Position numbers and translations under genes: made by a program
Shown: in pieces, positions 1 to 11,040 of the stretch
Layout of the letters: each line of letters begins with the position of its first letter
Numbering within the stretch: position 1 is the stretch's first letter
Notes under the pieces: model-generated
The model's input: only the letters and a program-made list of their open reading frames with translations
What the model was told of the DNA's origin: nothing
The model's database searches: none
From: Ostrinia nubilalis
Lineage: Eukaryota > Arthropoda > Insecta > Lepidoptera > Crambidae
Assembly: GCF_963855985.1 (NCBI RefSeq)
Contig: NC_087092.1
Span: forward strand, 4,526,001-4,590,000
Direction: 5' to 3'
DNA length: 64,000 nt

Positions 1-756
1 TCTGATCATTGCAGCTGAGTTGTACTAAGTACAATGAATTGCCGATTTTCTTGACTACTACACCACGGGTCCATGATTGTCTTTGTTGATTATAAAGTCT
101 AACTAGCACTATATCGCCCTGATTAAAGTCTACTTCCCGGTTGCCCCGATAATTGTCACTCTGTAAGCACTGTTTAGATTGGACGCATTTGTTGAGTGCA
201 GTGTCTGATGGAGATGACGCGGGAGGTTTAAGAAGATCTAACCGACATCTTAATTTGTGGCCGAATAATATCTCTGCGGGAGACCGGTTGGTCGTAGTAT
301 GAATAGAATTTCTATATGTTAAAAGGAATTCTTGTAATTTAATGTTTAAATCTCGCAAGTTTGAACCTGACATTAATATTGACTTTATAGCCTTTTTGAT
401 TATCTTCACATAGCTCTCAGCCTGACCGTTACTAGCTGGGTTGTATATCGGTGACGTTAAGTGAGTGATGCTGTTGCGAGAGCAAAATTGTTTAAACTCG
501 GTCGAAACGAACGAGCTTCCATTATCTGAACAAATAGTATGAAATAAACCAAATCGTGCCATCACTTCACACAGCTTTTCAATTACTATGCGGGAACTAA
601 ACCCGGTAGACACATCAAAACATTCTACCCACTTTGAATACGCATCCACAATGATTAAAAAGGTTTTTCCGTTAATTGGGCCGAGAAAATCTAAGTGAAC
701 CCGCTGCCATGGCTGAGCCGGGTAGGGCCAGGGCGTGAGCGGGGCGCGCGCGGGCG
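1..756 (-). CDS. Ty3/gypsy integrase catalytic core and C-terminal region (fragment, runs off window)
   Basis: The minus-strand frame is open from the insertion breakpoint at 756 to the window edge. It opens with a proline-rich linker (PLTPWPYP) leading into WQRVHLDFLGP. The three catalytic acids are visible: D in HLDFLG (near 690), D in TICSDNG (near 525) and E in SNGQAES (near 410). This is a typical retroviral-type integrase fold, which joins element cDNA to host DNA in the nucleus. A basic C-terminal part with a DIVLVR-type motif follows near 100. The piece has no start codon because it is the downstream part of the polyprotein that starts at 7476. No defect is visible within it. Confidence 0.85.
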
Positions 757-3101
757 CACGGTGGGCTGATATTAGAGCTTCATAGACTTAGCGTCGCTCA
801 AAAATCAAGTGCCTAATTTTGAAAAAATAAATATGCCAATGTGTTCCTGTACCAAAAAGGAATATTTTATGTTATGTAACGTTTCTTGATAAAGTTATTA
901 TTTAATAAGTTATTGACAATTTCCTTTTTTTTTGTATGGAGCTCAACATTTATTTTTATTTTATTCGTTATTCTTAAGCTTTCTTAAGAAATTGACTTTT
1001 GTATTATGTAATGCAACATATAAGCTATGTTATCACCAAGTGTCGCACTTCGGAAATCTTCGGAACATTGTCATTTTGGAATTTAAAATAAAAAAAATAA
1101 AAAATTGAAATAACTGCCAAATTTTGTAAAAATAACTACGCCAATGTGTTCCTTTGCCAAAAAGAAATATTTTTTGTTATGTAACTTTTCTTGATAAAGT
1201 TATTATTTAATAAGTTATTGACAATAATTACTTTTTTTTTGTATGGAGCTCAACATTTTTTTTTATTTTATTCGTTATTCTTAAGCTTTCTTAAGAAATT
1301 GCTTTTTTTATTATGTAATGCATCATATAAGCTATATTATCACCAAGGGACGAATCCCGGAAACCCTCGGAACATTGTCATTTTCGAATTTAAAGTAAAA
1401 ATAAAACGAAAAAAAAATAACTGCTATGTTATGTACTTTCTTCCGTACTACCCTAACGAGGTGAAGAACTAAGCACGTTTTTTATAGTGGTGTTCCCAGG
1501 AGGCCTAATCCACTTGTAAGATTATTAAAATATGTTTTATGAAAATTAAGTCAGTGTGAAGTTAAGTTTATTGGTTATTCAGAGTCAGTTTCTGAACCGT
1601 GAAATAGGCTAATATCTACAAAAGTAAAGCTTTCTTTCAGTATCAGTATCATCCTCATCATCAAATTGATCATTTATTAATTAACTTTTTGCTGCTGTTG
1701 ATAAAACTTTGTGTTTTCTATACTACGTACTGATTTTCTATACTACGTGATGATTCTAGCGTTTTAGGGCAACTTGTAAGTGCCCAAATGAACGTTCGGT
1801 TTGATGTCTCCAGATAAAATGGATAAGGGAAAATAAAGTTTCTAGCTCCACTTTTTACTATCGACTCATTTCTTTTTCAAATTTATGAAGAAAACCCAAT
1901 TATTTTTATTCAAAATAAGCTGAATTTAATTATTGTCGACCTATTTTAATATTATCAATGAAAAAAACATAACGGACGCGGAAATTGAAAATTTAATAGA
2001 TCGTAATTCTGGAAGCAAAACAATCTCGTAATTACTGATTCTCACTTGATAGATAGAAAAATAATATCGTTGATAAATGGCAGCTCTGCACAAGCAGCGA
2101 TGTGATATTTGTAAAGCCATATCAAAAGAAACGAATAATTTAGACGTAATTGCCATCAAGAAAGGTTTTCAAAACCACCAAAAAGTCCACTATAAATGAT
2201 CAATTTGATGTCTAGGCTGATACCGAGAAAGAAAGCTTTCCTTGTGTAGATTTTGAAAGTGTCTCTTGAGTCTAACCAATAAACTTAACTTCAAACTGGC
2301 TTAATTTCCATAAAACAAATATTATATTTTTGTAACCTTAGTAATCATGTGGATTAGGCCTCCTGGGAACACCACTATAAAAAACGCGCTTAGTTCTTCA
2401 CCTCGTTAGGGTAGTACGGAAGAAAGTACATAACATTGCAGTTTTCTTTTTTGTTTTTTTTTTATTTTAAAGTCGAAAATGACAGTGTTCCGAGGGTTTC
2501 CGGGATTCGTCCCTTGGTGATAATATAGCTTATATGATGCATTACATAATAAAAAAAGCAATTTCTTAAGAAAGCTTAAGAATAACGAATAAAATAAATA
2601 AAAATGTTGAGCTCCATACAAAAAAAAGTAATTATTGTCAATAACTTATTAAATAATAACTTTATCAAGAAAAGTTACATAACAAAAAATATTTCTTTTT
2701 GGCAAAGGAACACATTGGCGTAGTTATTTTTACAAAATTTGGCAGTTATTTCAATTTTTTATTTTTTTTATTTTAAGGTCCAAAATGACAATGTTCCGAA
2801 GATTTCCGAAATGCGACACTTGGTGATAACATAGCTTATATGTTGCATTACATAATACAAAAGTCAATTTCTTAAGAAAGCTTAAGAATAACGAATAAAA
2901 TAAAAATAAATGTTGAGCTCCATACAAAAAAAAGGAAATTGTCAATAACTTATTAAATAATAACTTTATCAAGAAACGTTACATAACATAAAATATTCCT
3001 TTTTGGTAAAGGAACACATTGGCATATTTATTTTTTCAAAATTAGGCACTTGATTTTTGAGCGACGCTAAGTCTATGAAGCTCTAATATCAGCCCACCGT
3101 G
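757..3101. mobile_element. 2345-bp foldback element inserted in gypsy integrase (5-bp TSD GGGCG)
   Basis: The two ends are long inverted repeats beginning CACGGTGGGCTGATATTAGA. Arms run about 757-1680 and 2190-3101 with a loop of about 0.5 kb. Each arm holds two diverged direct copies of a roughly 310-bp unit that includes CTTAAGAAAGCTTAAG-like palindromes. GGGCG flanks both sides (752-756 and 3102-3106). Removing the insert and one GGGCG restores the integrase frame between the zinc-binding and catalytic domains. Small open frames in the arms are mirror copies of one another and look non-coding. No transposase is seen, so the element is non-autonomous. The superfamily is not assignable by eye; a 5-bp duplication would suit several. 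Confidence 0.87.
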
Positions 3102-3548
3102 GGGCGCCGGCCGCTGCGCCGCGCACGTGCCGCATGCGCCGGCGCGCCGCTCCACCGCCGCGGACATGCCCGGCCACCAAAACCTATGGCGGGCTTCTTC
3201 CTTCATTTTTGTAATTCCCAAATGACCTTTGTGTAATTCGTTTAAGACCTTAACTTGTAAGCTATCCGGTATAACTAATTTATGCCCTCTCATTAGACAG
3301 TCATTTTCAACAGATAATTCCAACCTGTGGCTAAAGAATGATTTGTACTTATCATCAATTTTATTTGGCCACCCATTCAATACGTAGTGCAAAATCGCTG
3401 ATATTATGTTATCTCGCTTCGTAGCCTCCTGCACGTCGGAGAGAGACAGAAACCGTTCGCCCTCATAAACAAATCGTACATACGCGGACCTGTCGAGCGA
3501 TGACTCATCACCCGCAGTCGGGTGCTCCCGAACGGACGGCGCACTGTG
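3102..3548 (-). CDS. Ty3/gypsy integrase N-terminal zinc-binding domain (middle fragment of pol)
   Basis: This fragment lies between the two insertions. The minus frame includes the linker after RNase H and the zinc-binding HHCC region with LHKGHLGITKM, RFWWPGM and CGTC, typical of Ty3/gypsy integrases. The current open frame extends into both insertions (3042-3563), so its first and last residues are not genuine. The frame agrees with 4884-7476 upstream and 1-756 downstream. Confidence 0.85.
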
Positions 3549-4883
3549 ATTCGTGTAGAACAAGCTAGCTGGACAAAAGTCATTGTTGAATTTCTGATTA
3601 TCGTTTATAAAAAACGATAAACAACATCCCAGACATTAAGGATTCCACAATTTTTTACTTTGTTAATTACCTAGTCGTGAGTAATTAACATGGTAAGTGA
3701 GGATATGAGGATAGTGTAATTTTTAATTTCTAATTTTGCTCGACTTTCGACAACACCTGACATTATTTTTTACTATGGTGACCAAATATTTGTGTGATGG
3801 ATTTTGAAGATAAGGGTAAGTACTATTTATTTTCTGTACAATAAGGTGCATAATAATGCACATAGTTTTAAAAAGTATGGCGAAATGTTGACGTTTATAT
3901 TTTTCTCAAAATTTTATGTTTGGAAGACTAGAAGTTGTATGCCCCCACTTGACCCCAGTCTGGAATTTATATATATTGTAGCTGTAACCCTCTAGTATTC
4001 AAATATACCAGTTTCAGTTTGCACACTTTTGCACAACAATTTTATTTTTTCAGATTAATAAAAAATCAAGTTTTTTGATTAATGATTAAAACATTTAAAA
4101 AGTGACCAGAATAGCATGATTTTTAATTTATATTCTCAAAATGTGATGTATTGGGATCACGAAAATTCGCTGAGAGAGTTGAAGAATAGCATCAGTCGCA
4201 TTTCAATTTCATTTCAATGGACGAAATACGGCAAAACAGGGAACGCTTCATGAAAAACAAAACTGAGTGGATTCCCGGAGCCATAGTGTTACATGTTTCT
4301 GTTCATAAAGCTCAGTCTTCCACGTCCGAAAGATTCTACACCTGGACGACCACTCAAGGAGTTCGACGAGTCCAGCAAAAAGACGAAAAGAAGAAGACTT
4401 TTAGACCTCATTTCCTCAAGAAGTACTTGAAAACTGATATTGGCTGCTGAAGCTGCAGCGCAAATGTCTGCTGGCCACAGCAACTTGGCAAGTCATTAAT
4501 GTTGTCCCAGTCTACCCACTAAATTAAAAAAAACTGAGATTCTTTGTTCCATATAAATCGCAAAAATGTTTATATCGAAAAATTGATTTTCATTAAATTC
4601 TCCATAAAAAACGGGAATTTCATACTTTAACACCTAATACATCATAAGACCAATTATTATTATACTGTAAAGTTAGTTTCTTCTTTACTTTTTAGTCTGT
4701 TTCTCTTGATTTTAGGAAATAAATATTTTATTACCAAAAAAAATTTTTTTTTCAAACCTACCTATAATTATTATAATAACAAGCCTAATTAATCTTAAAT
4801 TGCACAAAAAAGTAAGTAATGCGTGTATTAAACCCATTAAAGTAAAAAAATAATATTGTCCAGCTAGCTTGTTCTACTCGAAT
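3549..4883. mobile_element. 1335-bp DNA transposon, 7-bp TSD CACTGTG, unknown superfamily
   Basis: Terminal inverted repeats of about 28 bp start ATTCG(T/A)GTAGAACAAGC at both ends with one mismatch. CACTGTG is duplicated at 3542-3548 and 4884-4890, and removing the insert restores the gypsy frame exactly. The interior is AT-rich. The only frames are short (4217-4450 plus, 77 codons, basic C-terminal half, and 3804-3995 plus). Neither is recognised, though they could be eroded transposase pieces. A 7-bp duplication is unusual among common insect superfamilies (hAT 8, piggyBac TTAA, mariner TA), so I leave the family open. Confidence 0.85.
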
Positions 4884-7476
4884 CACTGTGCGGCGGGCTG
4901 ACTTCGCTCACAGACCTACTTAAGAAGTCGGCGCAATTATGAACACTATTGACATATTCTATTTTATATTTGTACGCAGACAGAAAAATCGCATAACGTT
5001 GTAATCTATTGGCTGATATTTCGGGAATCCCTTTGTCTGGGTTAAATATTGATATGAGAGGTTTATGGTCTGTTTTCAATAGAAATGGTTTATCTCGGCC
5101 GTACAAATATTGATGAAACTTTTTCACGCCAAATATGATAGCTGTTGCCTCTTTTTGAATTTGGCTATACCGTTTTTCGGCTGCATTAAGAGAACGGGAC
5201 ATATAAGAAATTGGCTTTTCAATACCTTCCTCAATTTGTGATAAGACCGCCCCAAGACCGTATGGCGACGCGTCTACAGTGAGTACTAACTCAGCCTCAG
5301 GGTTAAAATGAGTTAAAGTGTTGTCAGATGCTAACTGACGTTTAATGTTTGTTACAGTTTCCTCATGCTCCGTAGTCCATACCCATGGTACATTTTTCTG
5401 TAATAACTTATGCAAGGGTGACAAGATAGCAGAAGCGTTTTTTACAAAGTTTCTATAATAATTTACCATACCTAAAAACGATTTTAGCTCTGTCGTATCA
5501 GTCGGCACTTTTGATTGTAAAATCGATTTTACCTTCTCTGGCGATTTGTGAATACCATTGCGATCTATTACAAACCCCAGATATGAAACAGATTCTTGAA
5601 AAAATTTGCATTTTTCCTTGTTCAAAACAAACCCTGCCTCCTCTAGTCTACGGAACACTTCAGCTAACCTTGACATCATTTGGGTCCTGTTTTCAGCACA
5701 GATACAGAGGTCATCCATAAATACAAGTGTTCCTTCTAGCCCTGCGAGCACGGTTTCTAAGGTTCTTTGGAAAATAGCGGGTGCGCTTGCGAGACCAAAG
5801 ACTAATCTAGTGAATTTAAAGAGCCCTTTGTGCGTATTTATGCAGGTGAGCATTTGTGAGGCTTCATTTAAAACCAGTTGATTATATGCTTGTGAAAGGT
5901 CTAGTTTGCTAAACAATTTCCCACCGTGCAGTTTTGTAAAAAGTTCATCATATTTTGGTAATGGATATTTGTCAACAAGTAATTGCTTATTTATTGTTAC
6001 CGAATAATCTGCACAGAGACGTATTGAGCCATCACGCTTTAAGACTGGAACAATAGGACTCGCATAGTCGGAATATTTCACCGGCACTAAAATGCCTAAG
6101 TCTACTAATCGCTCTAATTCCTTTTCAACGTTTACACGAATAGAAAATGGCAAAGGGCGTGCCTTAAAAAAAATCGGTTTCGAATCGGGCTTAAGAGGCA
6201 AATCTACTTCAACATTTTTAAAACAACCTAATCTTTCAGAAAATAATTTCGGGTATTTAGAGGTTATATCTTCAACAAAGTTACTGCAATTATTTATAGC
6301 ACAAATTTGTAAATTGAAGCGTGAAAAAAAATCTCTGCCCAACAACGGAGGTCCCCCATTGTGCACAACATATACCACAATATCGTTACTTTTATCATTA
6401 TAAGTAAATAATAATTTAATTACTCCCATAATGTTCAATCGATCTCCGTTGTAGCTGTGTAAAATGACGTCACTCGGTTCCAGGCTAACGTTTGAAAAAT
6501 AACGTTTATACATCTGCTCAGAAATTACGGTAACCGGTGATCCCGTATCTATTTCAAACAACAGGCTAAAACCATTGACCACAACCGATTCCCGCAGAGG
6601 TTCTCCACGAAGAGTGCGAATATTACAACATAATCGCTTACCATCGTCATCGACATCCTCACGGCACTCAACATAATGCTGCCCCGCTAATGTTTTACAC
6701 ATTCGTTTGAGATGGCCTTGAACACCGCACTTCCTGCACTTATAACGAGCAAACCGACACGTTTCCGCCCTATGACCGACGTAGCCGCACACGCTGCACC
6801 GCTCGCCAGCCGCCGCCGTGGGCGCGCGCGCCGGCGATGCGCCGCGGCCGCCGGGCCCGCGCGCTGCCGCCGCGCCGCGCGCCATCGCCACCTTCATCAC
6901 TTGCAGCGCCGGCGCCTGTCGCTGCGCCGCCTCGTGAGAGCTCGCTCGAGCACACCGCACCCCCTCAGCTATGTCCAGGGCGCTGGACAGCGTCAGCTCA
7001 GCCAAGTCTTCGGTGAACAATGTGTCTCTCTCTGGTCCAGGCTCCAGGCCCAGAGTGAACCGGTCACGAAGCTGCTCATCCAAATGTTCAGCCTTAAAAC
7101 CACAATGCGATGCTAAGCTTCGAACGCGCGCCGCCCATTCCGCCAGACTTTCACCCGTATGTTGAGTGGCGCTGTGAAACTTCCATCGTTCAGCGAATGT
7201 GCACTTTTTTGCTTTGAAATGTCCATCTAGCAGCGACACAACTTCTTCATAGCTCAAAACTCCCACTTCCTTAGGTAAAGCTAGGTCACGTACAAGCTTG
7301 TAGGTGGATTCTGACACGTTGCTTAGTAAAATGGCTCGACGTTTACTACCGGCTTTGTCTATCTCCGCACCAATGTCATTTGCGAGAAACCATTGTTCTA
7401 AACGAGCCTTATACACCGACCACTCTTGAACTTCGTGGCTAAATGAAGTTAAAATGCCGACCGTAACTTTCGCCAT
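4884..7476 (-). CDS. Gag-protease-reverse transcriptase-RNase H polyprotein (Ty3/gypsy, mag-like)
   Basis: I choose the ATG at 7474-7476 (MAKVTVGILTSF). It lies 42 nt after the LTR, while the longer open frame upstream runs through the PBS and LTR. Counting from this Met: Gag at about 1-225, then two CCHC knuckles (CSVCGYVGHRAETC at 227-240, CRKCGVQGHLKRMC at 247-260) that bind RNA. The aspartic protease motif is IDTGSPVTV near 309-317. Reverse transcriptase runs about 420-640 with FMDD at 586-589. RNase H starts near TVDASPYGLG and includes the TDHKPL motif. The frame is continuous without stops. The last few codons of the present reading frame (to 4864) come from the inserted transposon. 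Confidence 0.93.
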
Positions 7477-7497
7477 AATTAATTTGCACGCGTTAAC

Positions 7498-7515
7498 TTT
7501 TAATCTCGTTCGCCA
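7498..7515 (-). other. Primer-binding site of the gypsy element
   Basis: On the minus strand TGGCGAACGAGATTAAAA begins two bases after the end of the LTR. TGG is the expected complement of a tRNA CCA end. Which tRNA serves as primer was not determined. The position between LTR and gag supports the role. Confidence 0.7.
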
Positions 7516-7517
7516 AA

Positions 7518-7655
7518 TGTTATATCGTCGGTATATCGGAATAGGGAATTTAAATAAGCAACAACCGCTACGTTTAAGTTCGTGTATTCGACTGACGCAA
7601 CAGCCGTTGGAAACAATAGTGAAACTACCGCTATTACATAAAAATAAAAATAACA
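7518..7655 (-). repeat. 5' LTR of the gypsy element (138 bp)
   Basis: Bounded by the short inverted repeat TGTTAT...ATAACA, it ends two bases before the primer-binding site and 42 nt before the gag ATG. A TATTTAAA sequence near 7550 could be the TATA-like box. Short LTRs are a known feature of mag-clade elements. The partner LTR is outside the window, so this call rests on structure, not on a direct-repeat match. AAGTA (7656-7660) would be the target duplication. Confidence 0.72.
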
Positions 7656-7660
7656 AAGTA

Positions 7661-8077
7661 CCCGCTTAGTAGCTTAATATTATAACAAAATTAACATTGA
7701 ACATCCAAAGAAAAATATCAAGAGCGTAAATGAAGTACTTATGTTTCTTTGATGAGTATTACGTAAAACTTACTACTGGAACTGTTAGGCATAAGCTACT
7801 TAGGTACCTACCAAAAATGGCAACAACTTTTAAAGATCTTTCTGATACAAAGAGGAAAAAGCATGTATCACGCTTTATTCAGTTATATTTAACCTTTCAT
7901 TGTGTGTTAACCCTAGTTAAACTTTTTTAGTCCCGTGTAGTTCACGTACTCGGCGTTTACGTATCGATTGTCAACAATCTACAGGCGTGCTATTTAAGGG
8001 TTGTGCCTGATACGCTCTATTTTAGCATTTTGCTGAGATTACGTGATTTAGTGAGTCCCGTTTGCATGCAAAAAGAG
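7661..8077. other. Unannotated AT-rich spacer
   Basis: This lies between the gypsy LTR and the next foldback element. A 66-codon plus frame at 7730-7930 has no recognisable feature. Nothing else is seen. Confidence 0.4.
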
Positions 8078-8080
8078 GTA

Positions 8081-9467
8081 TAGTCCAGTCAATAAAGCAT
8101 TATAGATGGAAATCCGTGGAACACAATTTTTGACTTCGGGACTTTATTTAGACTAGTTAGGAGGTGAACATAGCAAAAGTCCCCGCCCTTAGCCCTTGAG
8201 CCGCCGGAGAGAGGGGAGTTTAAAGGTACCACTTTTCGGTATTTCGCTTAATCCTCGGAAACTATGCGTCCTAGTGACATGACTACTATGAACCAAAAAA
8301 AGCTTATTCAATTTTCTACAGGTGAGATAGTCAAGTTTTTCTATATCTTGTATAGTTTTCGCGGCATCTGCTCTAGAAGGTCTGTAATATTGGAAATTTT
8401 ATTTTTGTCTTACATGTTCCCATCATTAGAAAATCGACTAAATCAACATTGAGCTAATATTCTAGACATGCGGAAGCATGTTAAGCCTAGTTCCAGGGAG
8501 GGGACTGCACCGTGCGTATATTTAGACGAACCACTTGGAGCCACTTTTGACTCCTCATCACTCAAAAAGTACTGTGCATTAACACTTCAAATTTGGCTCA
8601 TGTGTTGAGACTTGCAAGATAAACATCAGCTTCAAATTTCATAAACATACCTCAAACGGTTCTTTAGGTATTGACGTCCAAAAATCTACATGGCTGACCT
8701 ATAAGACCAAATTCTAACCACTTCCAGATGACTTTGAAGGTTCAAATTTGGTATCCAGATAGGTAGTTTTGTAAATAAAAAGGAACAAGTAAAAAATCAG
8801 TAAATTTTAATATTTCACAGGTGATAGATAGATTTTAGTGCCCTAAATGTCGATTTTTGAACGTCAATACCTAAATAACCGTTTGAGGTATATTTATGAA
8901 ATTTGAAGCTGATGTTCATCTTGCAAGTCTCAACACATGAGCCAAATTTGAAGTGTTAATGCACAGTACTTTTTGAGTGATGAGGAGTCAAAAGTGGCTC
9001 CAAGTGGTTCGTCTAAATATACGCACGGTGCAGTCCCCTCCCTGGAACTAGGCTTAACATGCTCCCGCATGTCTAGAATATTAGCTCAATGTTGATTTAG
9101 TCGATTTTCTCCTGATGGGAACATGTAAGACAAAAATAAAATTTCCAATATTACAGACCTTCTAGAGCAGATGCCGCGAAAACTATACAAGATATAGAAA
9201 AACTTGACTATCTCACCTGTAACAAATTGAATAAGCTTTTTTTGGTTCATAGTAGTCATGTCACTAGGACGCATAGTTTCCGAGGATTAAGCGAAAAACC
9301 AAAAAGTGGTACCTCTAAACCCCCCTCTCCCCGCCGGCTTAAGGGCTAAGGGCGGGGACTTTTGCTATGTTCACCTCCTAACTAGTCTAAATAAAGTCCC
9401 GAGGTCAGAAATTGTGTTCCATGGATTTCTCTCTACACCGTCGTTAAAGCATTCATTGACTGGACTA
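8081..9467. mobile_element. 1387-bp foldback element, 3-bp TSD GTA
   Basis: The ends are TAGTCCAGTCAA and its reverse complement, flanked by GTA at 8078-8080 and 9468-9470. Arms of about 600 bp pair from 8081 to about 8690 and 8850 to 9467, around a loop of about 160 nt. The two 62-codon frames at 8264-8452 (plus) and 9086-9274 (minus) are the same peptide read from the two arms. They are consequences of the palindrome, not two genes. No transposase is present. Confidence 0.85.
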
Positions 9468-9470
9468 GTA

Positions 9471-9914
9471 TGTTTTATTAGAGTTCGTGCACATAAAAGC
9501 ACAGTTAATATTAGAAAAAGTCAAGAAACATGAAATTTCAAAACTCGTTATAGAGATTTCTTCCAACTAACTAAAAATTTCTGATACTTACAGACAGGAT
9601 GATTACTAATTGAGAATACCTACAAAAAGTTGTCATTAGAGATCTTACAAAATGTACCAACAGGCATTGGATGAATTTACTGCAATATTTACTGATTTAA
9701 AACTAAAGAAAAACATAAAGTAATTGCAAGTATAAATTGATCGCTGTCCACAAGTTTAGCAAGCTTGTAATATGCAAATAACGCGGACTAAAGCTCAGCT
9801 TTGTAAATAGAAAGAGCTGACTTCACGCACAGCCGAAACTAAGCCGCCAGTTCATTCAGCAGGTAACGATTTGGGCGTAAGTTTGTAACCGAAGATCAGT
9901 CACTGATGTCACAT
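9471..9914. other. Unannotated AT-rich spacer
   Basis: No coding frame, repeat or RNA gene recognised. Confidence 0.4.
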
Positions 9915-10255
9915 CAAAATAGCCACGATAGCCGAACGGTGAAGGGCTAGAACTGGCCTGAGGGCTTAGTGTGAGTTTACATCAAACGTCTAGTGAGCGC
10001 GTAAAAAATGACATTAAATGTATGACGGCTTGTACTGCGCCCCTAGCTGAAACTTCCAAGAACTACAATTTTTATACATTTTTTTAATGCGCTCACTCAG
10101 TGAGGATGTTGGATGTAAACTCACACTCAGCCCTCAGCTCGTGATCCGGGGAACGCGGTTTCGAACCCCACAGACACTCGACTATTTAATTGTAGTGGAG
10201 GTCACTCGTAACACAATCGTATTAGCTTAGTACGAGGGACTAACGGGACTATAGT
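9915..10255 (+). repeat. tRNA-derived SINE-like repeat interrupted by a MITE
   Basis: A box-A-like stretch (TAGCCGAACGGTGAAGGG) lies near 9926. A box-B-like stretch (GGTTTCGAACCCC) lies near 10160, followed by a body around ACTCGTAACACAATCG. The normal box A-box B spacing is broken by the inverted-repeat insert 9962-10133. RNA polymerase III promoters of this type drive SINEs. The 3' boundary is approximate, and the lepidopteran SINE identity is an inference. Confidence 0.5.
9962..10133. mobile_element. Short palindromic MITE (about 172 bp) inside the SINE
   Basis: The ends GGGCTTAGTGTGAGTTTACA and its near-exact reverse complement pair for about 45 bp (several mismatches). The insert separates the two promoter boxes of the flanking SINE. 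The target duplication could not be resolved. Confidence 0.65.
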
Positions 10256-10639
10256 AATTTTTGCAAAATGAAATTGCTAATATTCTTAAAAAATCTTCCC
10301 AAGTAAAAATACTTTCTAACTAAATAAGTAGGTAACTTACATTGAATTAATCTTCGAAGGATTTGAAAATGGTTTAACAAGCAAAAACTTTCCGTATTCA
10401 GCTGACCTGGCTGATCAATCTGCGCTATGTTTAACGGTCATTTTGTGCTTTACAAGTTTGATCAAGGATATTGATGAGTTTGCCGTTCCCTGCAAATGTA
10501 GGGTAACAACGACTTGGAATTGTTAATTAGCTAACGAACCATGCAGAATAAACATGACGCTGCGGATTTGTTAGGTATTGTTTGAGGAAGCATTGTTAGA
10601 ATAACAATAGTACTTGCTGTAGTTATATGGGTGGTGGTT

Positions 10640-10850
10640 CGAATATAATGTGGGTAAATAAAGGAGGAAACGCGTACCGGAAAACGTGGCGTGGGACGTC
10701 CACCCACAAGGTGGACCGACGACATAAAGGTAGCAGGAAGGCGCTGGACGCAGGCCGCTACCAACCGGGCTACATGAAAAGCATTGGGGGAGGTCTATGT
10801 TCAGCAGTGGACGTCCTATGGCTGAGATGATGATGATGAAATATAGGAGG
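10640..10850 (+). pseudogene. RTE-type non-LTR retrotransposon, 3' terminal fragment
   Basis: The plus strand encodes the extreme C-terminus of an RTE-like endonuclease/reverse transcriptase (VDDIKVAG...QAATNRA, then EAYVQQWTSYG and a stop) with small indels. A GATGATGATG tail follows at 10836-10848. Extreme 5' truncation is usual for these elements. Related fragments lie at 12415-12650, 17350-17625, 24512-24655 and 57563-57630. Confidence 0.75.
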
Positions 10851-11040
10851 TACTGAGCTTGCTATGCTATCAATAGGTGGTGGCAATTTGTAAAAGGTGT
10901 ATGTGTTAAAATTGGGTATAACTATTGATTTAATTCAGAGAAAACTATGGCGCACAATGTTGAATTACTATCTAACATATTTAAGTGTTATGGATAAAAG
11001 AAATACCTACTTCTTAAGATCTTATCATAAATTATCTATA

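Larger units (their letters stand above)
1..7655 (-). mobile_element. Mag-like Ty3/gypsy LTR retrotransposon, 3' end outside window, two insertions
   Basis: Order on the minus strand is 5' LTR (7655-7518), primer-binding site, gag with two zinc knuckles, protease, reverse transcriptase, RNase H and integrase, which is the Ty3/gypsy order. The 3' LTR must lie left of position 1. Two foreign elements split pol, at 3549-4883 and 757-3101. When each insertion and one target duplication are ignored, the reading frame stays open with no stop or frameshift, so both insertions hit an intact and presumably young copy. The short LTR and single gag-pol frame fit the mag clade; that clade assignment is inference from family knowledge. 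Confidence 0.88.

Noticed and set aside
1191..1472. 93-codon frame in the first foldback element and its relatives at 2406-2621 and 2751-2972
   Set aside because: They are the same subunit read in opposite arms; hydrophobic, AT-biased and without conservation beyond the repeat.
8264..8452. 62-codon frame repeated as an identical-looking peptide at 9086-9274 on the other strand
   Set aside because: The two are mirror products of the foldback arms; no independent evidence of coding.
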